Part shown: piece after piece, positions 1 to 5,897 of the stretch
Layout: every line of letters begins with the position of its first letter
Position numbering within the stretch: position 1 is the stretch's first letter
Source: a virus
Direction: 5' to 3' (one strand)
DNA length: 29,239 bases
IMG/VR virus record: IMGVR_UViG_3300031758_000414
Span: 1-29,239 of that record
Program-made: the position numbers and the translations under genes
Notes under the pieces: model-generated
What the model was told of the DNA's origin: nothing
Database searches by the model: none
Seen by the model: the letters and a program-made list of their open reading frames with translations, nothing else

Positions 1-212
1 AGGTCGGCGAATATCACATCGAACTCGTATGAGATTGCGCCGTCCGATGGGGTCATCGACACTGGGACGATGTGCATCCAAGGATATTGGTTGTCTTGCA
101 CGATGTCGGTCACATCAACCTGACCGTGTGAGAATCGGCGAATGAGATAGTGACCCTCGGCAAACGCCTTAAACCGCTCGATGACTATGTTGTATGATGT
201 CTTATTTAGCAT
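1..212 (-). CDS. Tail/neck-associated phage protein, N-terminal 70 residues (cut by window edge)
   Basis: The ATG lies at 212-210 and the frame is open to the left edge, so the C-terminus is missing. The visible part begins MLNKTSYNIVIERFKAFAEG and later reads NQYPWMHIVPVSM. This resembles a family of short proteins in Bacteroidota phages that lies just after the tail-chaperone-like gene, in the position of a tail completion or neck protein. That assignment is from memory of the family pattern. The start overlaps the end of the preceding frameshift-extended frame by 11 bases (ATGCTAAATAA), which supports coupled translation and supports the extension frame being real. No catalytic motif is visible. 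Confidence 0.7.
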   Translation of the reverse strand, partial: MLNKTSYNIVIERFKAFAEGHYLIRRFSHGQVDVTDIVQDNQYPWMHIVPVSMTPSDGAISYEFDVIFAD

Positions 213-953
213 ACTGCATTTTTATTTTTTGCCGTTGTGACTCGTTATAGTCGCGCATATACGACAGGTGTGTCATTACCTCATACACTGGTCGGTCAAG
301 CACTGCATCGAATTTCGTGATGTCGTGGTCACTCAATGTCTCGACGATGTGCATCCAACCCCATCGACTTAAGTCATTGCCTCCAATTGGGACGTCATCG
401 CTTTCGTCGTCGCCTCCAAATAGGGCACTGAATTTTGAACCAATTCGTTTAGAATAGTCGAAAAAAAAACCATCACGCCATGAACTTGCGACATAGTCAT
501 CTTGTTGACCGCATCTAGATAGTACTTGACTCTGTCGACGTCGTACTGGTCTATCTCATACCACTTACCGAATCGACTCTTTATAGGTCGGTATAGGATT
601 GCCATTAACTGAGGCAAGTGAGTGTAATCGAGTTGCTCTTTGTTTTTCCATATCGCTTGGGCGAATGTGTCTAGGTCGATGTGTTCGCGCAAGGATATCG
701 CGTCAATGTCAGGAACGAACCCAAGGTCGACATCACCTTTGACGATATAGTCAAGACGAGGCGTGCCCTTGTCGAGTGCCTCAGTGAATTCGTTGACAAT
801 GGTGTCGATGGTTGACGCCTGCCATGACTCGACTGTCTTGCGGGTCATACCAGTGATAAGCATCACCCTCTCAACGTCGGACTTGAGCGAATGATACCTA
901 ACGAAATCGCCAAGCAAGATAGCATCGTATGATTGAGGTACACTGATTTTCAT
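202..953 (-). CDS. Tail-chaperone-like protein, -1 frameshift product (about 250 aa)
   Basis: This is the predicted long product of the gene starting at 953. Residues 1-164 come from the first frame. Ribosomes then slip back one base on the T9 run at 469-461 (codons GTT TTT TTT) and continue TTC GAC TAT to the TAA at 204-202, adding 86 residues. The added part reads FDYSKRIGSKFSALFGG, then a GDDESDDVP acidic stretch, then LSRWGWMHIVETLSDHD. The extension frame has no ATG, GTG or TTG between its upstream stop and an ATG at about residue 119 from its end, so independent translation would lose the best protein-like part. By analogy with the G/GT chaperone pairs of long-tailed phages, both short and long forms would help tape-measure and tail-tube assembly. 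The role is inferred; the reading frames are directly visible. Confidence 0.65.
369..953 (-). CDS. Tail-chaperone-like protein, short form (194 aa)
   Basis: This is the zero-frame product, from ATG 953 to the stop at 369. It begins MKISVPQSYDAILLGDFVRY and contains LYRPIKSRFGKWYEIDQYD and then MTMSQVHGVMVFFSTILNEL. I recognise this pattern from a Bacteroidota phage family found between terminase or head genes and tail genes and often considered a tail assembly chaperone. Its ATG overlaps the stop of the small-terminase-like gene (ATGA). The last 30 residues follow the slippery T run and differ from the frameshifted form. No enzyme motif is visible. The chaperone role is inferred from the family pattern and the frameshift arrangement. 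Confidence 0.75.
   Translation of the reverse strand: MKISVPQSYDAILLGDFVRYHSLKSDVERVMLITGMTRKTVESWQASTIDTIVNEFTEALDKGTPRLDYIVKGDVDLGFVPDIDAISLREHIDLDTFAQAIWKNKEQLDYTHLPQLMAILYRPIKSRFGKWYEIDQYDVDRVKYYLDAVNKMTMSQVHGVMVFFSTILNELVQNSVPYLEATTKAMTSQLEAMT
461..469 (-). other. Slippery T9 run, probable -1 ribosomal frameshift site
   Basis: On the minus strand the sequence is G, nine T, then CGAC. In the zero frame it reads GTT TTT TTT TCG, which contains the classic T TTT TTT slippery heptamer. A one-base backward slip yields TTT TTC GAC and enters a frame open for 86 codons. About 14 bases further on, a weak hairpin (arms GAATT/AATTC at 446-442 and 434-430) could form. It is too weak to be counted as a proven stimulator. 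Transcriptional slippage on T9 would give the same protein. Confidence 0.65.
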
Positions 954-1288
954 AAGTTGCTAGCAATGTGAATAATCGGTTGACCCTCATTGCCTGTTAA
1001 CTCGGTGCGTTCCACGAACCCTCTCTTTTTGCCCTTGGTCTTAAGGTAGAAGATAGTTGAGGCGACATCACCCCCATCGATAAGTGTGTGCAACTTCGAC
1101 TCAGCGAAATCGAGTACCTCCTCACTGATATGCTCAATCGCTTGCTTATAGTCCTCATCATCGCGCATCCAATTGTAATGGGTACCCCTATCGATGCCGA
1201 CCTCACGGCACGCAGTTGATACGATGCCGAGTGACTTTCGCATCGCTTCGACCATCGCTTTTTTTAATGTTGAATTTTGGTGATTCAT
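950..1288 (-). CDS. Small terminase subunit-like HTH protein (112 aa)
   Basis: The N-terminal half has a helix-turn-helix pattern (GIVSTACREVGIDRGTHYNW, residues about 21-40). This is followed by DDEDYKQAIEHISEEVLDFA and ESKLHTLIDGGDVASTIFYL, ending in a KTKGKKRGFVER stretch. This matches the HTH proteins annotated as phage small terminase subunits of the phBC6A51 type, which bind packaging sites on DNA and guide the large subunit. The large subunit here is on the other strand, more than 3 kb away, so the pairing is inferred. The stop overlaps the next start (ATGA). About 60 bases of non-coding sequence precede the ATG. Confidence 0.7.
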   Translation of the reverse strand: MNHQNSTLKKAMVEAMRKSLGIVSTACREVGIDRGTHYNWMRDDEDYKQAIEHISEEVLDFAESKLHTLIDGGDVASTIFYLKTKGKKRGFVERTELTGNEGQPIIHIASNL

Positions 1289-1350
1289 ATAATGTCAATA
1301 ACTACGTTTTTCCCTTAAACATTGGTGTTTCATCGGTGGCGAAATCGCAC

Positions 1351-1494
1351 TTACTTGCGTTCTTTCCATTGCATTTGACAAACCGCATATCGTTGCTTTG
1401 CGTCTTTATACTCGGCAATCATCTTGCTCTCGGCCATACAACGACCGATGAACTCGCTCTTGTCCTCGTTTGCGTTTGGGTTGGGTAGTGGCAT
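1351..1494 (-). CDS. Small conserved-looking phage protein (47 aa)
   Basis: A short frame starts at ATG 1494 with MPLPNPNANEDKSEFIGRCM and contains QRYAVCQMQWKERK. The MPxPxxxExxxEFixRCM opening and the QRxAVC motif recur in short phage proteins and at the N-terminus of some larger phage head proteins, usually close to portal or packaging genes. That is recalled family knowledge and the function is unknown. It has two cysteines and no membrane segment. It begins just after the stop of the tiny membrane peptide (1498) in the same operon. Confidence 0.65.
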   Translation of the reverse strand: MPLPNPNANEDKSEFIGRCMAESKMIAEYKDAKQRYAVCQMQWKERK

Positions 1495-1497
1495 ATC

Positions 1498-1587
1498 CTA
1501 TCGGTTTGTTGTTTGTTTAATAAGGTCGACAACGCCTGCTATCGCCCAAACAATGATACCAGTCATTATGATGCTATATATAATCAT
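1498..1587 (-). CDS. Tiny single-pass membrane peptide (29 aa)
   Basis: The ATG at 1587-1585 lies inside the last codons of the HAD-like gene (14-base overlap), and the frame stops at TAG 1500-1498. It encodes MIIYSIIMTGIIVWAIAGVV followed by DLIKQTTNR, a single hydrophobic helix with a short charged tail. The tight packing between two genes and the lack of an alternative use for this gap support it. Its length is too small for certainty, and the function is unknown. Confidence 0.45.
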   Translation of the reverse strand: MIIYSIIMTGIIVWAIAGVVDLIKQTTNR

Positions 1588-1918
1588 CTTGCTTGAATAG
1601 TATTGCTTTGTGATGCGGTGCTCTTGCGTTTATCTTGTCGACTTGCTCTTGGTTATTGTCATAATGCAGGCCGATGTGATGCTTCATGACGAAAGTGTAC
1701 TTGTCCTTGCCTTCGGTGAAAATCACATTTGCCCGACTGATACCAATGCGGTCGGCTACATTAAAAACGGATTGACCCTCCGATTTTCGTCTTGCGGTCA
1801 GTATTAAGACCTCAAGACCATCGGCGAGGGCGTTTTTTGCTAGTCTCTTGCCTTGTGGTGTTGATAGGACACCATCATAGTCGAATGAGACCCTTGTTTT
1901 TGCGAGATACTTATTCAT
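1574..1918 (-). CDS. HAD-superfamily phosphatase-like protein (114 aa)
   Basis: The N-terminus carries the HAD motif I, FDYDGVLST (Asp13 nucleophile and Asp15). Motif II is probably the Thr in LEVLILTARRKSE (residues about 36-48). A later lysine (EGKDKY, about 70) and HYDNN (about 84) could serve as motifs III and IV. Such short HAD proteins occur in phages as 5'-nucleotidase- or polynucleotide-phosphatase-like enzymes. The substrate cannot be told from this sequence. The gene overlaps its neighbours on both sides. At 114 residues it lacks a large cap domain, so a macromolecular or nucleotide substrate is plausible but unproven. Confidence 0.75.
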   Translation of the reverse strand: MNKYLAKTRVSFDYDGVLSTPQGKRLAKNALADGLEVLILTARRKSEGQSVFNVADRIGISRANVIFTEGKDKYTFVMKHHIGLHYDNNQEQVDKINARAPHHKAILFKQDDYI

Positions 1919-2372
1919 TTTCGGTTTTATTTAGATGCCTTTTGAGTTCTTTGAGTATGGTCATGGCATTGCAAGCGGTACATGAGATACGTTGGTCGCT
2001 CATCTTATTAAACCATTTGGTGATTTCGGTGATGACCTTAGGGTCGTTTATACTACCTGTCTTGGGGAGCGTGTCAAGAAACAATTTGAGTTGCTCGACG
2101 TCCTCATCGGTCAACTTATACTTGCCCCATTTTCCGACTGGGCATTCGGCAAGTCTCAACCATGTTTTGAGTCTCATATCGCACCCGCACAATCTTGCCT
2201 TGCGACGATAGTATGTGACAGTGTTTTCGTCTTCGGACTCCTCGTCCTTAATCTTGTTGCCAATGAATTTGGTGCCACAAGAGTGCGTTTGTTCTTTGTA
2301 GTACTTGCACCCTCGACAGGTCTCGAATCGTTCCTTGCGGACATTAGCAGGGACATTAAAGTTGATGAGCAT
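1911..2372 (-). CDS. Cys-rich, probable zinc-binding phage protein (153 aa)
   Basis: The N-terminal half contains cysteines spaced as metal ligands: ETCRGCKYYKEQTHSCG (about residues 18-34) and RLCGCDMRLKTWLRLAECP (about 60-78). A further CTAC pair lies near residue 131. I recognise the CKYY...CG...LCGC...CP pattern from small Bacteroidota phage proteins of unknown function. The C-terminal part (KLTDEDVEQLKLFLDTL) is probably helical. It sits directly after the sigma-like gene with a 17-base overlap, so the two are translated together. It may act with the sigma-like protein on transcription, but this is inference from position only. Confidence 0.7.
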   Translation of the reverse strand: MLINFNVPANVRKERFETCRGCKYYKEQTHSCGTKFIGNKIKDEESEDENTVTYYRRKARLCGCDMRLKTWLRLAECPVGKWGKYKLTDEDVEQLKLFLDTLPKTGSINDPKVITEITKWFNKMSDQRISCTACNAMTILKELKRHLNKTENE

Positions 2373-2871
2373 TGCGTTTGATTTTATTGATTGCGTTTTC
2401 TACTAATTTATAGAGTGTCTTGACCTCGATGCCTGTCTCATCGGAGCATTTTTGATAACTGAAATCGGTCATCATATATAGTCGAAGCATTGTCGCGTCG
2501 ATTTCAGGCATCATCGAGATGTATGCGTCTAGATATTCGTTGTCTAGGCGACTCCCCAACCAAGGGGCGTCGCGTTCCTTTTCGTATGCCGTTGATTCGC
2601 TCAACCATCGAGACTCGAATGAGCGATATTTTGTTCCATAACGGCTTGATTTGTCTATCGCCATTAAATAAAGTGAGCGGTTGACATAGGCGAAGAGACC
2701 CCCATCACTGGCGAGTTGACACAACTTGTCCGATTGATTTTCGAGTATCTTGAGCATTGTCTCGGACAATAGGTCATCGCCTTTGACTCGGTCACGCATT
2801 AGACCAGTCGCAAAGCGTTGCCATATGGGTAGGTGCCTTTTCAATTCGATATTGATGTCGCAACTTTTCAA
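2356..2871 (-). CDS. RNA polymerase sigma-70-like (ECF-type) factor, probable late regulator (171 aa)
   Basis: Residues about 10-75 look like sigma region 2 (MRDRVKGDDLLSETMLKILE, then YVNRSLYLMAIDKSS). Residues about 112-168 look like region 4, with an HTH near FSYQKCSDETGIEVKTLYKL. There is no region 3, as in ECF sigma factors. It would direct host RNA polymerase to phage promoters. It is the first gene of the leftward operon, so control of virion genes is a natural guess. There is no ATG near the start: an in-frame stop lies just upstream and the first usable codon is TTG at 2871 (another TTG is at 2844), which suggests weak initiation. The start overlaps the region of the rightward promoter. 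The exact N-terminus is uncertain. Confidence 0.75.
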   Translation of the reverse strand: MKSCDINIELKRHLPIWQRFATGLMRDRVKGDDLLSETMLKILENQSDKLCQLASDGGLFAYVNRSLYLMAIDKSSRYGTKYRSFESRWLSESTAYEKERDAPWLGSRLDNEYLDAYISMMPEIDATMLRLYMMTDFSYQKCSDETGIEVKTLYKLVENAINKIKRNAHQL

Positions 2872-2873
2872 CT

Positions 2874-2907
2874 TTTGTCAATGTAGCGAATAAATGACAT
2901 ATCTTTG
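2874..2907 (+). promoter_or_regulatory. Bacteroidota-type promoter P1 for the rightward operon
   Basis: TTTG at 2874-2877 and TATCTTTG at 2900-2907 match the TTTG / TAnnTTTG consensus, with a 22-base spacer. The element is closely similar to the one at 5896-5928, sharing AATGTAGC just after the -33 box and ACATATnTTTGCC around the -7 box. Transcription would start near 2914 and read the HTH gene at 2956. The -33 box abuts the TTG start of the divergent sigma-like gene. Confidence 0.75.
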
Positions 2908-2908
2908 C

Positions 2909-2944
2909 CAAATGTAACAAGCACGAGTAGTTCGTGTGCATCAA
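2909..2944 (-). promoter_or_regulatory. Possible leftward promoter overlapping P1
   Basis: Read on the minus strand, TACATTTG (2916-2909) matches the TAnnTTTG -7 box, and a TTG occurs at 2944-2942. The 25-base spacer is longer than usual, so this is weak. If real, transcription would start near 2902 and read the sigma-like gene and the rest of the leftward operon. The element occupies the bases next to the P1 -7 box. Confidence 0.35.
2922..2936. promoter_or_regulatory. Inverted repeat, possible operator
   Basis: CACGA and TCGTG form perfect 5-base arms around a 5-base centre. The repeat lies between P1 and the HTH gene, at the likely start of the rightward transcript, where a bound regulator could control both directions. 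It shares the ACGA/TCGT core with the palindrome at the second promoter. The HTH protein at 2956 is the obvious candidate binder, but this is inference. Confidence 0.4.
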
Positions 2945-2955
2945 TTTAATTGACA

Positions 2956-3162
2956 ATGGCAAAAATAAGTAAATTGGAACAGTTCATTCTAGATGAATTC
3001 GGCACTCGCGACCTATGTGCCAAGCGTCTTAAGGTGTCTCGTTGGACGATATACCGATGGATAGACCGGCCTGAGGCGATTCAATATAAACATCTCAAGC
3101 GATTGAGTGAGGTCACAAACAAAGACCTTTGTCATATAGTAAGCAATCACATAAACAATTGA
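2956..3162 (+). CDS. Small HTH DNA-binding regulator (68 aa)
   Basis: The protein begins MAKISKLEQFILDEFGTRDL and contains a helix-turn-helix core (LCAKRLKVSRWTIYRWIDRP, residues about 20-39), followed by HLKRLSEVTNKDL. This is the Cro/YdaS style of short phage regulator. I chose the ATG at 2956 over a TTG two codons upstream. It is the first gene of the rightward operon, 40 bases after the probable transcription start, and an inverted repeat lies in its leader, so autoregulation of the divergent region is likely. Whether it is a Cro-like early switch or a repressor cannot be told. Confidence 0.75.
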   Translation: MAKISKLEQFILDEFGTRDLCAKRLKVSRWTIYRWIDRPEAIQYKHLKRLSEVTNKDLCHIVSNHINN

Positions 3163-3166
3163 TACA

Positions 3167-3409
3167 ATGAGCAATTTCACACCAAAAGAGGGATTCGGAG
3201 CATTATTCCGCAACACCAAAAAGACCGAAGAGAAGCAACCCGACTATCGAGGCAACATTCAAGTCAAGGGCGAAAACTTTGTCCTAGTTGCTTGGGTTAA
3301 AGACGGCAAGAATGGCAAGTTTTTATCTATGAAAGTTGAGTCGCAAGATATGACCGAGCGTAAACCAGTGAAGAGTGAGGAAAATGAAAGTAATGACCTA
3401 CCGTTCTAA
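3167..3409 (+). CDS. DUF736-like small protein with SSB-like acidic tail (80 aa)
   Basis: The central part (YRGNIQVKGENFVLVAWVKD, then KNGKFLSMKVES) is a compact beta-rich stretch like DUF736-type proteins, which appear near phage and plasmid replication genes. The C-terminus is acidic and ends ESNDLPF. This closely resembles the D-x-(I/L)-P-F tip by which single-strand-binding proteins recruit replication and repair partners. A role as a small ssDNA-binding or replication accessory protein is therefore plausible. DNA binding itself is not demonstrated by a motif. It follows the HTH gene by 4 bases, in the same operon as the DnaA-like gene. Confidence 0.6.
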   Translation: MSNFTPKEGFGALFRNTKKTEEKQPDYRGNIQVKGENFVLVAWVKDGKNGKFLSMKVESQDMTERKPVKSEENESNDLPF

Positions 3410-3551
3410 TTGTCCGCATCGTGAACCTGAGGACTTGAGTTATCGTGATTTTATTGATGACGCTATCGAGCGGGTCGATAAGGGTGAAAAGCAACTCAAG
3501 TGCTCGGTTTGTGGGCGATTTATTTGGGAATCTTTATACACAATCGAATGA
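3384..3551 (+). CDS. Cys-rich mini-protein, probable zinc binder (55 aa)
   Basis: This frame starts with ATG 3384 inside the end of the previous gene and stops at TGA 3549-3551. It encodes MKVMTYRSNCPHREPEDLSY and ends KCSVCGRFIWESLYTIE. NCPH near the start and CSVC near the end could together bind one zinc ion. Short phage proteins with a CxxCGRxxW ending are familiar from Bacteroidota phages, but the function is not known. Coupling to both neighbours (26-base overlap before, ATGA overlap after) supports it as a real gene. A second ATG at codon 4 is possible. Confidence 0.65.
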   Translation: MKVMTYRSNCPHREPEDLSYRDFIDDAIERVDKGEKQLKCSVCGRFIWESLYTIE

Positions 3552-3715
3552 ATCTTTGTACCATATGTGAGGAACGCACCGCAAATCATATGATATATAA
3601 GTGGTGGGAAAATCCTAAAGAAATGCATCTTTGTTGCAAGTGCTATGTTCACGAGGGGAATGCTCCGACTGATTGGCATCCGCTATGTATGATTACTTAT
3701 GAAAAAATTAAATAA
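3548..3715 (+). CDS. Cys-rich mini-protein, probable zinc binder (55 aa)
   Basis: The ATG overlaps the stop of the preceding mini-protein (ATGA). The protein has a CTIC pair at residues 4-7, then LCCKCYVHEG (about 28-37) and a further His and Cys near HPLC. This is enough for one or two zinc sites. A longer in-frame extension upstream lacks an ATG and overlaps the previous gene, so I reject it. Function is unknown. The neighbouring mini-protein has a similar size and ligand style, so the two may act as a pair. Confidence 0.65.
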   Translation: MNLCTICEERTANHMIYKWWENPKEMHLCCKCYVHEGNAPTDWHPLCMITYEKIK

Positions 3716-3726
3716 CGAGGTGACAA

Positions 3727-4215
3727 ATGAATACCATTGAGACCCTCTTGTCGCTTATTAACCCCCGTGACCATAAACGAGCACTCATGTCATTGCAATC
3801 GATGTTGATGCCTGATGCAAGACAACAGGTTGAGTTGAGAATCGCTCAATTTGCCAAGCAAGAGCAAACCATCGATTCGACATTTGAGCACATTAGTCAT
3901 TGCGTGTCGATGTTCACTGGTGTCGATGATATCCCAAATACCATCAGTCGCAAGAGGCGTGAGGTTATGGCAAGGCAAATGGTAATATATTGCGTATGTG
4001 CCGAACTAGTTGGCACTAAAAAACTCACCCTGATGCAAGTCGGCAAGTATTTTAAGAACAAATACAATCACGCTCTCATCATACATTGTCGCAAGAGCAT
4101 TGCTGACCTATACATCACCGACAAGTTGTTGCGTGAAAATATGGACAACATATCGGATTGCTTATATCAAAATGGATTAATCTATACTAAGGTATGCCTA
4201 AAATCGACAAACTAG
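3727..4215 (+). CDS. DnaA domain IV-like DNA-binding protein (162 aa)
   Basis: Residues about 73-128 resemble the DNA-binding domain IV of DnaA. SRKRREVMARQMVIYCVCAE matches the RKREIVxARQIAMYL-type first helices, and MQVGKYFKNKYNHALIIHCR with RKSI matches the signature around the DHxTVLHAxRKI loop. There is no Walker A, so the AAA+ part of DnaA is absent; the N-terminal 70 residues are helical and unassigned. It probably binds the phage or host origin, or acts as a regulator recognising DnaA-box-like sites. The position at the head of the early operon fits replication initiation or its control. The last 22 bases overlap the next gene. Confidence 0.65.
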   Translation: MNTIETLLSLINPRDHKRALMSLQSMLMPDARQQVELRIAQFAKQEQTIDSTFEHISHCVSMFTGVDDIPNTISRKRREVMARQMVIYCVCAELVGTKKLTLMQVGKYFKNKYNHALIIHCRKSIADLYITDKLLRENMDNISDCLYQNGLIYTKVCLKSTN

Positions 4216-4514
4216 TCAACGTCAGTGACGATTCATTGATACATCGCGAATTGATTGAACTCGATTCCCCCAAGATATCAGCAAAGGAACATCGCAACTA
4301 TGCCTCGATGATTCAAGAATTGCATCACGAACGACTTGAGACCTATGCATTGAAGCGAGGTATCTCGGTCGATAAGGCAACTCATGAATTGATGAGACTG
4401 CATTCGGAGGGTGTGAACATTGCAAGTCACATCTCATTCATCATTAAGGTGCCACACAATAAGTATATGGAACGACTGAACCAGTTGCACGAGAACCCTT
4501 GGTTCATACGATGA
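4194..4514 (+). CDS. Unknown protein coupled to the large terminase gene (106 aa)
   Basis: I do not recognise this protein. It begins MPKIDKLVNVSDDSLIHREL and contains HHERLETYALKRGISVDKAT, a helical charged stretch, ending in NQLHENPWFIR. It overlaps the DnaA-like gene by 22 bases, and its stop overlaps the terminase start (ATGA). A small terminase subunit would be expected at this place, and its size fits. However, I see no clear HTH, and a better small-terminase candidate lies at 950-1288. It might be an accessory packaging protein. Confidence 0.6.
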   Translation: MPKIDKLVNVSDDSLIHRELIELDSPKISAKEHRNYASMIQELHHERLETYALKRGISVDKATHELMRLHSEGVNIASHISFIIKVPHNKYMERLNQLHENPWFIR

Positions 4515-5809
4515 TTGAATTCTTGCCCAAACAACTTGAGTGTCTCAAAGCACTGGCGACCGACTCGCCCTTTGAACTCGTGCTCTTCGGAGGAGGAGCA
4601 GGGGGGTCGAAATCGTTCATCGGTTGCGCTTGGCAAATACAACGTCGCTTGAAATATAAAGGGACGAGGGGTCTTATTGGTCGTTCTAAACTTGACACGC
4701 TAAAAAAGACCACTTTAAAGACGTTTTTTGAGGTGGCGGGAATGTTCGGCCTTGTTGCCAACAAACACTATCAATTCAATGCTCAATCCAATGTCATCCA
4801 GTTCGCAAACGGGAGCGAGATTCTGCTAAAGGACTTGTTCGCATATCCGTCGGATGCGAATTTCGACAGTTTAGGGTCGCTCGAAATCACCGACTACTAT
4901 ATTGACGAGTGCTCTCAAGTGAGTAAGAAAGCGGTCGATATTGTGCGGAGTCGCGTCAGGTTCAAATTGAATGAGTACAACCTAGCACCAAAAGGGTTAC
5001 TTACTTGCAATCCGTCAAAAGGTTGGTTGTATAATGAATTCTATGCACCTTGGACTACTGGTGAGTTGCCCCCATATATGGCCTTTATTCAAGCGAGGGC
5101 GATTGATAACCCGCACTTGCCACCATCATACATCGAGACGTTGTCTAAATTGCCTGAGGTTGACCGCAAACGTCTTCTCGACGGTGATTGGAATTTTGAT
5201 GACTCCAATGATGCATTGTTTGCGACCGATGATGTACTCCGATGCTTTCGGTCAGCCGAGGAATCGGGCGAGTTGTTTATCACCGCCGACATTGCTCGAC
5301 TGGGTAAGGATAGGTCAGTCATCGGATTGTGGCGAGGTTTATCGCTCATCCAAGTGATTGAGTTACGCCGAAAGCGTGTGACTGAGGTCGCCGACGCCAT
5401 TAAGAACCTTGCAAACCTAAAGTATGTAAAACTTGGCAACATCATCATTGATGAAGACGGTGTCGGAGGGGGCGTGTGCGATATCGTAAAGGGCACGCGA
5501 GGTTTTCGCAATGGGTCGAAAGCATCGCATCCCGAACGATTCGTCAATCTCAAGGCCGAGTGTTATTTTAAACTAGCGGAGTTTATCGAATTTGGTCGTG
5601 TGGTGTTCCCATCCGAGTTTAAAGACACTATCGTTCGCGAGTTGGATATGATACGACGCAAAAACCCTGAGGGCGATAGCAAGTTGACAGTGACTAGTAA
5701 AGACGAGATTCAACGAATGCATGGCCTATCACCTGACTACGCTGATATGATTATGATGCGTATGTTCTTTGAATTGTTCCCGAATTATGGGCGATATTCA
5801 TATGTCTAA
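4511..5809 (+). CDS. terL: Terminase large subunit (432 aa)
   Basis: This is the ATP-driven packaging motor and nuclease. Walker A-like LFGGGAGGSKS lies at residues 25-35 and Walker B YYIDECSQ at 129-136 (Asp132, Glu133). The coupling-motif region LLTCNPSKG follows at about 163-171. The RNase H-like nuclease has ITADIARLGKDRSVIG (Asp260), IIIDEDGVGGG (Asp314, Asp316) and SPDYADMIMMR near the C-terminus. All main acidic residues are present, so it looks functional. I chose the ATG at 4511 over a TTG four codons earlier because of the ATGA overlap with the preceding gene. It is encoded with early genes on the plus strand, apart from the portal and capsid genes on the minus strand. Confidence 0.95.
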   Translation: MIEFLPKQLECLKALATDSPFELVLFGGGAGGSKSFIGCAWQIQRRLKYKGTRGLIGRSKLDTLKKTTLKTFFEVAGMFGLVANKHYQFNAQSNVIQFANGSEILLKDLFAYPSDANFDSLGSLEITDYYIDECSQVSKKAVDIVRSRVRFKLNEYNLAPKGLLTCNPSKGWLYNEFYAPWTTGELPPYMAFIQARAIDNPHLPPSYIETLSKLPEVDRKRLLDGDWNFDDSNDALFATDDVLRCFRSAEESGELFITADIARLGKDRSVIGLWRGLSLIQVIELRRKRVTEVADAIKNLANLKYVKLGNIIIDEDGVGGGVCDIVKGTRGFRNGSKASHPERFVNLKAECYFKLAEFIEFGRVVFPSEFKDTIVRELDMIRRKNPEGDSKLTVTSKDEIQRMHGLSPDYADMIMMRMFFELFPNYGRYSYV

Positions 5810-5820
5810 AAAGTAGTTTT

Positions 5821-5846
5821 CAACACTGAAAGTCTTGTCAGTATTG
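5821..5846 (+). terminator. Weak hairpin after the terminase gene
   Basis: CAA-c-ACTGA and TCAGT-a-TTG form an imperfect stem with an 8-base loop, 11 bases after the terL stop. No long T run follows, so termination would be inefficient. It could also be a protein-binding repeat. Confidence 0.3.
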
Positions 5847-5882
5847 AGTTTGTTGCAGTTATTAACATAGAGCGATAAAAAT

Positions 5883-5897
5883 AATTCGTCACGAATT
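5883..5897. promoter_or_regulatory. Perfect palindrome overlapping the -33 box of P2 (operator candidate)
   Basis: AATTCGT, C, ACGAATT is a perfect 7+1+7 inverted repeat. Its right arm overlaps the first two bases of the TTTG -33 element of the promoter that follows. A bound protein would block or modify polymerase binding. It shares the TTCGT/ACGAA core with the repeat near P1. Confidence 0.5.

Noticed and set aside
997-1206. Alternative open frames inside the small-terminase-like gene
   Set aside because: They lie inside a gene with a clear HTH pattern and have biased, low-complexity translations without coupling to neighbours.
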